Assembly (NCBI GenBank): GCA_910584075.1
Contig: CAJTZI010000047.1
Span: forward strand, 1 to 16,266
Direction of reading: 5' to 3'
DNA from: an uncultured Oscillibacter sp.
GTDB taxonomy: Bacteria > Bacillota > Clostridia > Oscillospirales > Oscillospiraceae
Length of the DNA: 16,266 nucleotides
Part shown: piece after piece, positions 1 to 6,894 of the stretch
Layout of the letters: each line of letters starts with the position of its first letter
How positions within the stretch are numbered: position 1 is the stretch's first letter
Made by a program: the position numbers and the translations under genes
The notes under the pieces: generated by a model
What the model was told of the DNA's origin: nothing
The model's database searches: none
The model's input: only the letters and a program-made list of their open reading frames with translations

Positions 1-1542
1 GAGGGCGCCATGCAGGAGATCCAGGACATGCTCAACCGCATGGACTACCTGGCCACCCAGTCCGCCAACGGCACCTACGACAACGAGGTCGACCGCCTGA
101 ACCTGCAGAAGGAAGTTACCGCTCTGAAGGACGAAATCAACCGCATCGCCAAGAGCGCCAACTTCAACGGCATCCAGCTGCTGGACGGCTCCAAGGACGC
201 CGCCTCTCTGGGCGCCGCCACCACCGAGCTCACCGGCGCTTCCACCTGGGCGATTGGCGCTACCGCCGCCAACCCCACCCAGGGCACCAACACGATCCTG
301 CACAAGGACGGCAAGGAGGAGAAGGCCACCGTATTTGAGGTTGACCTGTCCGATGTGGCGTTTAACGCGACCTCTACCGCCGCCGCTGCCGCTACGGTCA
401 CCCTCACCGTCGGCGGCCAGGCCCTCATGGTCAGCGTTGCGGCCAGCGCGGGCATTTCCGGCGCGTCCATCGCCGCCGGTCTGAACGGCAAGACCGTTGC
501 CCTGAATGGCGCGACCTATACCATCGTGGCCGAGGGGACGAAGCTGGTCTTTACCATGTCCGATGCCGATGCCGCCAAGCTCACCGCCGCCGCCAGCTTC
601 ACGGGCAGCTACAATGTGGAGATCGGCTGCAGCGACACAACGAACCGCGCCCAGGAAGGCGACAGCGTGTTCTCCTCCCACGCCATTCAGACCGGTAACC
701 CCAAGACCAGCGCCACACTGGCCGACACGACGGCCACTCTGGCTACTGCGGACTTCGCGGATGGCGCGGGCGTTAAGATCGGCAATGAGACCTATGTCTT
801 TGCGCTGACCCAGGAGACTGCGGATAAGTTTGCGAATTCCGCCGGCGTCAAGGTGGTCAACCTGGTTGACCTGGCAAACTCCGATGGTACCGGACTTGAT
901 ACCGGCGTTACCAATGTGCTGGAGCAGGCCTGTGAGCGTCTGACCCTTGCCGCCAAGGATAACGACATGTTCATTGTTGAGCATGACGGCGCTACCGACG
1001 GCAAGATGAACTTCCGCGAGAAGGTGGACTATTACGACAACGAGGACCACGTGGATCTCTCGAAGGCTGATGTCATTCAGGCGCAGTTCAGCAAGTTCAC
1101 CGGTGTCACCATCAACGATCCCGCCAAGGCCGACGGGGCTCCCTCCGCTCTGACCCTCCAGATCGGCGATGACAGCAAGGACTACAACCAGCTGGCCGTC
1201 AACATCAAGTCCATGAAGACCGCCGCCATGGGCATTGACGGTGTGGACATTGGCACGCAGGCGGGCGCTCAGGCCGCTGTTGACGTGATCAAGAACGCCA
1301 TCAACTACGTCTCCGGCGTGCGCGGCGATCTGGGCGCTGTCCAGAACCGTCTGGAGCACACCCAGAACAACCTGTCCGTGATGGCCGAGAACATCCAGGA
1401 CGCCGAGTCCACCATCCGCGACACCGACGTGGCCGAGGAGATGATGAGCTACGTCAAGAACAACATCCTGGTCCAGTCCGCCCAGGCCATGCTGGCCCAG
1501 GCCAACCAGGTGCCTCAGGGCGTCCTCCAGCTGCTGGGCTAA
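1..1542 (+). CDS. fliC: Flagellin, 5'-truncated by window edge
   Basis: Structural subunit of the flagellar filament, exported by the flagellar type III system. The reading frame is open from base 1, and the first codons already match the middle of the conserved N-terminal helix (EGAMQEIQDMLNRM, then LATQSANGTY and SANFNGIQLL). The true start and roughly 60-70 residues therefore lie upstream, and the ATG at 10 is internal. A long Ala/Thr-rich variable domain runs from about base 215 to 1190. The conserved C-terminal domain follows, with NNLSVMAENIQDAES, IRDTDVAEEMM and the terminal tail ANQVPQGVLQLLG. The variable domain has two cysteine codons (628-630 and 931-933), uncommon in flagellins. 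The genes behind it make up a sugar-modification operon, so this is the likely glycosylation target. Identity is certain. The symbol fliC/hag depends on convention. Confidence 0.97.
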   Translation, partial: EGAMQEIQDMLNRMDYLATQSANGTYDNEVDRLNLQKEVTALKDEINRIAKSANFNGIQLLDGSKDAASLGAATTELTGASTWAIGATAANPTQGTNTILHKDGKEEKATVFEVDLSDVAFNATSTAAAAATVTLTVGGQALMVSVAASAGISGASIAAGLNGKTVALNGATYTIVAEGTKLVFTMSDADAAKLTAAASFTGSYNVEIGCSDTTNRAQEGDSVFSSHAIQTGNPKTSATLADTTATLATADFADGAGVKIGNETYVFALTQETADKFANSAGVKVVNLVDLANSDGTGLDTGVTNVLEQACERLTLAAKDNDMFIVEHDGATDGKMNFREKVDYYDNEDHVDLSKADVIQAQFSKFTGVTINDPAKADGAPSALTLQIGDDSKDYNQLAVNIKSMKTAAMGIDGVDIGTQAGAQAAVDVIKNAINYVSGVRGDLGAVQNRLEHTQNNLSVMAENIQDAESTIRDTDVAEEMMSYVKNNILVQSAQAMLAQANQVPQGVLQLLG

Positions 1543-1708
1543 TCGGCAGTTTGAGCGCGGCATAGCAGCTGCGTAGCCAGGGGCAGCATGGCGGGGTCCC
1601 CGCCGAAGCCCAGCGAAGCGGGTTCGGTGGGGGGAGGAGGGGCAAAGGAGCGGAGTGCCGTTTTCCGCGTCAGCGGGAAACAGAACGAAGCGGATTTCGC
1701 CCCGACGA

Positions 1709-1759
1709 GGCCCAGGCCAACCAGGTGCCCCAGGGTGTCCTCCAGCTGCTGGGCTAATC
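1709..1759 (+). pseudogene. Relic: second copy of the flagellin 3' end
   Basis: These 51 bases match the last 51 bases around the flagellin stop (1494-1544) with two differences, T to C at 1729-1730 region and C to T at 1736. Both are silent at third codon positions (Pro CCT/CCC and Gly GGC/GGT). The frame from 1710 reads AQANQVPQGVLQLLG and then the stop TAA. No flagellin-like coding precedes it; upstream is unrelated GC-rich spacer. Silent-only divergence means the copy was under protein-level selection before it was cut off. It therefore looks like the tail of a deleted tandem flagellin gene rather than a fresh duplication of the neighbouring end. Confidence 0.8.
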
Positions 1760-1844
1760 CCGCACCGCATAGCGGCGGACCTGCCGCCGGCGGCATAGCC
1801 GGCAATGGCAGTCCCCGTCTCAAACGCAATCCCATAGGCATAGC

Positions 1845-1877
1845 AGGGGGGCCGGGCTTGTGCCCGGCCTCCCTTTT
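1845..1877 (+). terminator. Rho-independent terminator after flagellin
   Basis: GGGGGCCGGGC (from 1846) pairs with GCCCGGCCTCCC across a TTGT loop, followed by TTTT at the 3' end. It lies about 300 bases after the flagellin stop and 87 bases after the relic tail, so it is the natural end of the flagellin transcript. Any expression of the downstream operon from the flagellin promoter would require read-through. Confidence 0.8.
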
Positions 1878-1884
1878 CCTGCCC

Positions 1885-1956
1885 TTGAAAAAGGCGAAGG
1901 CCTTTCTCCCGAAGCGCGGCGGCGCGGGCCGCAGGGAGGGGGTTCCCCTTTTTCAA
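1885..1956 (+). repeat. Long imperfect hairpin before the glycosyltransferase
   Basis: TTGAAAAAGG at 1885-1894 is the exact reverse complement of CCTTTTTCAA at 1947-1956. Inside it, CTCCC (1906-1910) pairs with GGGAG (1934-1938) and GCGGC (1916-1920) with GCCGC (1928-1932). The 3' arm ends just before the AGGAAGGAGAGGAG ribosome-binding region of the next gene. It is not a classical terminator, because the pyrimidine run is inside the arm and no T-run follows the stem. It may be an RNA element affecting read-through or leader stability, or a dispersed palindromic repeat. The function is unknown. The remainder of 1543-1981 has no recognisable gene and no convincing promoter. Confidence 0.55.
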
Positions 1957-1981
1957 ACGCAGGAAGGAGAGGAGATCGACG

Positions 1982-4084
1982 ATGAAACAGCAAACCCAGC
2001 CCCTGCTGAGCGTCAGCATGATTTTTAAAAATGAGATCCGCTGTCTGGAGCGGTGCCTGAAGTCTCTGGCCCCCCTGCGGGAGGCCTTTCCCTGCGAGGT
2101 GGTGATGGCGGACACCGGCTCTGACGACGGCAGCCGGGAGATCGCGGAGCAATACGCCGACCTTGTCTTCGACTTCCCGTGGATCAACGACTTTTCCGCC
2201 GCCCGGAATGCGGTGCTGGAACGCTGTACCGGCAAATGGGCCCTGGTGCTGGACGCGGACGAGTGGCTGGAGGGGGACCCGGCCAGCCTGACAGACCTGC
2301 TGAAAACGAACAAGCAGGACAACCTCGGCGCGCTCATGGAGCGCAACTACAAAACGCCGGAGCTGGCGGCGGGTGGCGTATACAACGATTTCAGCGCCAT
2401 CCGTCTGGTGCGCATGTCCAGCGGCATCCGGTATACCAACGCCGTGCACGAGCGCTGGGATGCGGATCAGCTCATCATCCGCCAGGTAATGGGGCTGATG
2501 ATTCACCACGACGGCTACGTTGGCGGAGTCGCCTGGGACGACGCTAAACGGCAGCGCAATATGGAGGCCCTGCGGAAAAAGCTGGCAAAAAACCCAGAGG
2601 ATCTGCAGACCCTAGAGCAATGCATCGAGTCCGGCCAGGGGCAGCCGGATTTTATGGACTTTGTCCGGCGGGCGCGGGATGGCGTGCTGGCAAAGGCGGC
2701 GGGCTGGGAAAACCTGGGGCCCTCCATTTTCCGCCACGCGGTAAATGTCGCCTCGCTCTCCAATCTGCCGGAGACGGAGGAGTGGATTGAAGACGCACAC
2801 CGGATTTTTCCCAATTCCATTTATACGAAAATTGACATCGCGTGGATTGAGTTCGGACGCAATTGGGCCCAGGAGAACTACGAGAAATGCGCCCGCCTGG
2901 CTGAGAGCTATTTTCAGGCCCTGGAGGACTACGACGCCGGGCGCTATGATCTGCTGGAGACGCTGTTCAATTCCCTCGGCTACGCCGCGCCCAACAACCG
3001 TCTGCGGATGCACATTTTCCTTGCCGATGCCTACCGCCAGACATACCGCCCCCAAAAGTGTCTGGAGGAGCTGGAAAAGGTCGACGGCTCCGCCCTGGAT
3101 ATGAACCAGGTGGACGCGGTGGTCCGCACCCTTGTGCAGCTCCACAGCAAGACCTCCCTGGACACCGCCCCGCTGGTTCTCCGCCTTTGGGACGAGCTGA
3201 GCCGGCCGGTTCCCACCGAGCAGCAGTCTCAGGCGCGGCAGGCCCAGTTCATCCGTACCGCCGCCGCCGTTTTCCCGCCGGAGTACCAGGAAAACGAGCG
3301 TGAAAACGAAAAATTCCACCGCCACGCCTATACGCTGTTCCTGCCGCTGGAGGGGCGGTGTGTTCTGGGCGGCGCGGCAGCCATCATGGAGCTGGAGGAC
3401 CCGGCGGCCCTGGCGGAGAAGCTGGCGGCGGAGGAGCTGGAGCAGCTGCCTGCAGCCGCCCTAGAGCGGGCGCTGCTGCGGGGCGTTCCTTTCCCGGACC
3501 GGCCCCTGCACATGGAGCAGGCGGACGCGCTGGCCTCCCGTCTGGCCGGCTGCGGCGGCTTTCCGGAGCTGGTGGAGCGGGCCGCCGCCGCGGACGGGGA
3601 CCTTCAGCAGATCTGCTGGGCGCGGGGCCTCGTCCTAACGGCGGTGCGCAGCTGCGGCTGGACGGACGCGGAGAAGGACATGCGCTTTGCCCGCGCCTTT
3701 GCGGCGGTGGAGCGCGCCTATCTGCCCCTCTGCTACACGCCGCTGATGCTGTCCCCGGAGGGCGTCGGGACCCTGCCGCTGATGCACCGCTTCGGCTGGT
3801 ACTGTGCCCGGGCCTTTTCCCGGCTGGAGCAGGGGGACGCCGTCGGCTATGTCCAGCTTCTGCGGGAGGGTCTGGCCTCCTGCCCTGCCATGCAGCCCAT
3901 GGTGGAATTTTTGACGGAGCACACGCCGCAGCTCCAGGCCGCGCAGCCGCCAGAGGAGCTGCTGGCCCTGGCGGAGCAGGTGCGGGCCATGCTGTCCGCC
4001 TTCGCCCCCGGCGATCCGGCGGTGGCGGTGCTGAAGGCCAGCCCCGCCTACCAGCGGGTGGCCGGCCTGGTGGAGGGCGGATGA
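1982..4084 (+). CDS. Family 2 glycosyltransferase with long helical (TPR-like) C-terminus
   Basis: This 700-residue cytoplasmic enzyme probably transfers a sugar from a nucleotide donor to flagellin. The N-terminal GT-A domain (about residues 8-180) shows the GT2 opening SVSMIFKNE, the nucleotide-binding segment DTGSDDGS (44-51), NDFSAARN (69-76) and the metal-binding DAD at 91-93. A later HERW motif is usual in TPR-containing GT2 enzymes. The remaining 500 or so residues are helix-rich, with TPR-like pairs, and are Ala/Leu/Glu-rich near the end. No signal peptide or membrane segment is seen. The start at 1982 follows a strong AGGAAGGAGAGGAG. It is the first operon gene after flagellin, as in Clostridioides difficile, where a GT2 behind fliC starts flagellin O-glycosylation. 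The substrate is inferred from context only. Confidence 0.88.
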   Translation: MKQQTQPLLSVSMIFKNEIRCLERCLKSLAPLREAFPCEVVMADTGSDDGSREIAEQYADLVFDFPWINDFSAARNAVLERCTGKWALVLDADEWLEGDPASLTDLLKTNKQDNLGALMERNYKTPELAAGGVYNDFSAIRLVRMSSGIRYTNAVHERWDADQLIIRQVMGLMIHHDGYVGGVAWDDAKRQRNMEALRKKLAKNPEDLQTLEQCIESGQGQPDFMDFVRRARDGVLAKAAGWENLGPSIFRHAVNVASLSNLPETEEWIEDAHRIFPNSIYTKIDIAWIEFGRNWAQENYEKCARLAESYFQALEDYDAGRYDLLETLFNSLGYAAPNNRLRMHIFLADAYRQTYRPQKCLEELEKVDGSALDMNQVDAVVRTLVQLHSKTSLDTAPLVLRLWDELSRPVPTEQQSQARQAQFIRTAAAVFPPEYQENERENEKFHRHAYTLFLPLEGRCVLGGAAAIMELEDPAALAEKLAAEELEQLPAAALERALLRGVPFPDRPLHMEQADALASRLAGCGGFPELVERAAAADGDLQQICWARGLVLTAVRSCGWTDAEKDMRFARAFAAVERAYLPLCYTPLMLSPEGVGTLPLMHRFGWYCARAFSRLEQGDAVGYVQLLREGLASCPAMQPMVEFLTEHTPQLQAAQPPEELLALAEQVRAMLSAFAPGDPAVAVLKASPAYQRVAGLVEGG

Positions 4085-4119
4085 GCCGCCTGACAGATAC
4101 ACGGAAGAGGTGAGAAAAT

Positions 4120-5094
4120 ATGCAGCAGCTGCGGATCGGCGTCATCGGCGTGGGCAACATGGGCAGGAACCATGTGCGCATCCTGTCCGAGGAGGAGCGC
4201 TGTTTCCATCTGGCCGGCGTCTACGACGCGGACGGCGCGCGGGCGCAAAAAATCGCGGAACAGTTCGGCACAACGGCATTCCAGGAGATGGAGCCGCTTT
4301 TACAGGCGGTTGAGGCGGTGGTGATTGCGGTTCCCTCCTCCCTGCACCGCGCGGTGGGGCTTCTGGCCGCCGCGCACGGGGTGCACGCGCTGATTGAGAA
4401 GCCCCTCGCCATGAGCGCCGGGGACGCGCAGGCCCTCTGCCGCGCCTTTGCCGCCAGCGGGAAAATACTGACGGCGGGCCATGTGGAGCGCTTCAACCCG
4501 GTCTATACCGAGCTGTCCAAGCTCCTTATGCACGAGCAGATCATCGCCATTGAGGCCCGGCGCTACAGCCCCTTCGACGGGCGGATCAAGGACGCCAACG
4601 TGGTGGAGGATCTGATGATCCACGACCTTGATCTGGTGTGCCATCTGATGGAGGGGCACGCCGCCGTCCGGCAGTCGGCCTTTGGCCAGGCCGTGCACAG
4701 CCGGCGGCTGGATTTCGCCCACTGCGCCCTGCGCTTTGACAACGGCGTCCAGGCCTCGGTGAGCGCGAGCCGGGTGACCCAGGGAAAAATCCGCGAGCTG
4801 AGCGTACATACCCGCGGCGGCTTCATCACGGCCGATCTGCTGGCGAAGACGCTGCAGGTCAGCAGGAGCACCAACATGGTAATCGACGAGGGGCAGGAGC
4901 ACTCCTATCGCCAGGAGAGCGTGACGGAGAAAATTTTTGTGCCGATGATTGAACCCCTTCGCGCGGAGCTTATCGCGTTTTACGATGCGGTGGTCAATGG
5001 CCGGCCCGTCAGGGTGGACGGCCAGACCGCCGCCCGGATGATTGCGCTGTGCGAACGCATCACCCAGCAGGCGGAGTCCGCCTGCTCCGAGTAA
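4120..5094 (+). CDS. Gfo/Idh/MocA-family sugar-nucleotide 3-dehydrogenase (GnnA/WbpB/WlbA-like)
   Basis: A 324-residue NAD(P)-dependent oxidoreductase, predicted to oxidise C3 of UDP-GlcNAc or its uronate to a 3-keto sugar. The N-terminal Rossmann fold has GVIGVGNMG (7-15). The family's catalytic EKP holds Lys94, and GHVERFNP is followed by DLMIHDLDL with His168. The GHVERFNP/MIHD combination is typical of the UDP-GlcNAc 3-dehydrogenase branch, such as GnnA. The start follows a GAGGTGAG site 35 bases after the glycosyltransferase stop. The next two genes supply the aminotransferase and acetyltransferase expected for 3-keto to 3-acetamido conversion. No UDP-GlcNAc 6-dehydrogenase (WbpA) is in the window, so a non-uronate product is favoured. 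Substrate is inferred. Confidence 0.85.
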   Translation: MQQLRIGVIGVGNMGRNHVRILSEEERCFHLAGVYDADGARAQKIAEQFGTTAFQEMEPLLQAVEAVVIAVPSSLHRAVGLLAAAHGVHALIEKPLAMSAGDAQALCRAFAASGKILTAGHVERFNPVYTELSKLLMHEQIIAIEARRYSPFDGRIKDANVVEDLMIHDLDLVCHLMEGHAAVRQSAFGQAVHSRRLDFAHCALRFDNGVQASVSASRVTQGKIRELSVHTRGGFITADLLAKTLQVSRSTNMVIDEGQEHSYRQESVTEKIFVPMIEPLRAELIAFYDAVVNGRPVRVDGQTAARMIALCERITQQAESACSE

Positions 5095-5117
5095 GGGGCC
5101 ATAAGGAGAATTGTCAT

Positions 5118-6323
5118 ATGAACATACCGTTTTTTGACCTCAAACGCCAATACCAGACCTTGAAAAGCGAAATGACAGAGCGCGCCGCTCAGGTGATGGA
5201 GAGCTGTTCCTTCATCGGCGGTCCCTATGTCAAAGAGTTTGAAACGCAGATTGCCGGTTATCTGGGCGTGAAGCACGCCTTCGGGTGCGGCAACGGAACG
5301 GAGGCGCTGGTTGTGGCGCTGCGCGCCTGCGGCGTCGGACCGGGGGACGAGGTCATTACGACGCCCTTTACCTTTTTCGCCACTGCGGAGGCGGTGGCCT
5401 CTATCGGCGCAGTACCTGTATTTTCCGACATTCGCCGGGAGGACTACACCCTTGACCCCGAACAGATCGAGGAAAAGATCACCGCCAGAACCCGCGCAAT
5501 TCTGCCGGTGCACATCTTCGGCGCGCCCTGCCGCATGGAGGAGATCACGGCCATAGCCGCCAGGCACGGCCTGCGCGTTGTGGAGGACTGCGCCCAGGCC
5601 ATCGGGAGCATGTACAGAGGGAAAAAGGCGGGCAGTCTGGGGCATATTGGCTGTTTTTCCTTCTACCCCACCAAAAATTTGGGCGGTTTTGGCGACGGCG
5701 GCCTGGTCACTACCGGCGACGGCGATCTGGCCGTCGTTCTGGCCGCGCTGCGGGAGCACGGCGCGGGAAAAAACGGTGCGCGGGCCCTGGAGATCCTCGG
5801 CGGAGCAGCGGAGACGCCGGCCCTTAGCGAGCAGACCGGCGCGCTCTACGACCCGTATAAATATTATAATTATATAATCGGCTATAATTCCCGGCTGGAC
5901 GCCATGCAGGCGGCGGCCCTGTCGGTGAAGCTGCCGCGGCTGGACGGCTACAACAGCGCCCGCGCGGAGATTGCCGGGGCCTACGCCAGCGGGCTCTGCG
6001 GCGCGCTGGAAAAGCCCCGGTACGCCGCTGATACGGTCCCCTGCTGGCACCAATATGTGGTGCGGACCCCCCGCAAATACGAGCTGTGCGACTACCTGCA
6101 GCAGCACGGCGTCGGCTGCGGCACCTTTTATCCGGTGCCCCTGCACCTGCAGAAGGCGTTTGCAGATCTGGGGTACCGGCCCGGCAGCCTGCCCGAGGCG
6201 GAGCGGGCGGCGGCGGAGACGGTCTGCCTGCCCATGTTCCCGGAGCTGACTGCGGAAGAGGTGGCTTTTGTGATCGATACCGCGAACCGCTTTTTTGCGG
6301 AGAAGGGGGGATGCACACCATGA
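5118..6323 (+). CDS. DegT/DnrJ/EryC1 PLP-dependent sugar aminotransferase (WbpE/WlbC/GnnB-like)
   Basis: A 401-residue enzyme predicted to aminate the 3-keto sugar nucleotide made by the preceding dehydrogenase, using glutamate and PLP. The N-terminus MNIPFFDLKRQY is the usual opening of this family. GNGTEAL gives the cofactor phosphate-binding loop. EDCAQAIGS contains Asp157 and Gln160, and YPTKNLGGFGDGG carries the Schiff-base Lys186. A C-terminal YPVPLH substrate-loop motif is present, and the length is normal. The ATG at 5118 is chosen because AAGGAGAA precedes it and the family N-terminus begins there; an upstream extension of the frame lies within the previous gene. The segment at 5855-5888 is strikingly AT-rich. 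The stop overlaps the next start (ATGA). Confidence 0.93.
   Translation: MNIPFFDLKRQYQTLKSEMTERAAQVMESCSFIGGPYVKEFETQIAGYLGVKHAFGCGNGTEALVVALRACGVGPGDEVITTPFTFFATAEAVASIGAVPVFSDIRREDYTLDPEQIEEKITARTRAILPVHIFGAPCRMEEITAIAARHGLRVVEDCAQAIGSMYRGKKAGSLGHIGCFSFYPTKNLGGFGDGGLVTTGDGDLAVVLAALREHGAGKNGARALEILGGAAETPALSEQTGALYDPYKYYNYIIGYNSRLDAMQAAALSVKLPRLDGYNSARAEIAGAYASGLCGALEKPRYAADTVPCWHQYVVRTPRKYELCDYLQQHGVGCGTFYPVPLHLQKAFADLGYRPGSLPEAERAAAETVCLPMFPELTAEEVAFVIDTANRFFAEKGGCTP
6302..6310 (+). promoter_or_regulatory. Ribosome-binding site deciding the acetyltransferase start
   Basis: GAAGGGGGG lies within the aminotransferase 3' end. It abuts an ATG at 6311 but is nine bases from the ATG at 6320. 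Only the latter gives a functional spacing, and it also overlaps the preceding stop as ATGA. This supports the start at 6320. Confidence 0.6.
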
Positions 6324-6883
6324 ACGACGTCTATATCCATCCAACCGCGGAGGTGAGCCCGGAGGCGGAAATTGGCGCGGGCACCAAAATATGGAACCAG
6401 GCCCAGGTGCGGGAGGACGCGCGGATCGGCGCGGGGTGCGTCATCAGCAAGAATGTGTATATCGACGCGGGCGCAGTCATCGGAAGCCGGGTAAAAATTC
6501 AGAACAACGTGAATGTGTACCACGGTGTCGAGATCGAGGACGATGTTTTTCTGGGGCCGTCCATGACCTTTACCAACGACCGCTTTCCCCGGGCGTTCAA
6601 CAGCGATTTTCAGGTGAGCAGAACGCTGGTCAGGCGGGGAGCCTCCATTGGCGCAAACGCGGCCATCCGCTGCGGCGTCACCATCGGGGCCTACGCCATG
6701 GTGGGTACCGGCAGCGTCGTCACCAGAGACGTTCCCGCCCACGCGCTGGTGGTGGGTAACCCCGCGCGGCAGATCGGCTGGGTGTGCGCATGCGGCCAGA
6801 GGCTGGAGGAGGGCGCCGCCGTCTGCGCGGCGTGCGGGGAGAGGCCCCCCCTGCCGTCCGGCACAGGCGTTCATCCGGAATGA
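6320..6883 (+). CDS. Left-handed beta-helix N-acetyltransferase (WbpD/WlbB-like) with Cys-rich tail
   Basis: A 187-residue hexapeptide-repeat acyltransferase, predicted to acetylate the 3-amino group of the UDP-sugar using acetyl-CoA and so complete a UDP-2,3-diacetamido sugar. Repeats such as IGAGTKIWNQAQV and IGAGCVISKNVYI span about residues 8-150. NNVNVYHGVEIEDDVFLGPS followed by FTND matches the WbpD/WlbB active-site region. After the usual NPARQIGWVC end there is a CxC-x10-CxxC arrangement (Cys156, 158, 169, 172), which looks like a small zinc ribbon. This enzyme works as a trimer in known relatives. It overlaps the aminotransferase by four bases, and the next gene follows after 11 bases. 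Donor and acceptor are inferred. Confidence 0.9.
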   Translation: MNDVYIHPTAEVSPEAEIGAGTKIWNQAQVREDARIGAGCVISKNVYIDAGAVIGSRVKIQNNVNVYHGVEIEDDVFLGPSMTFTNDRFPRAFNSDFQVSRTLVRRGASIGANAAIRCGVTIGAYAMVGTGSVVTRDVPAHALVVGNPARQIGWVCACGQRLEEGAAVCAACGERPPLPSGTGVHPE

Positions 6884-6894
6884 GAGGAGGTCCC

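Noticed and set aside
1588..2028. 146-codon plus-strand ORF across the flagellin-glycosyltransferase spacer
   Set aside because: It runs through a terminator, a hairpin and the relic flagellin tail in the wrong frame; composition is Pro/Arg/Gly noise.
4980..6344. Minus-strand open frame of 454 codons opposite the aminotransferase
   Set aside because: The opposite strand encodes a textbook DegT aminotransferase with all catalytic residues; the antisense product shows no domain.
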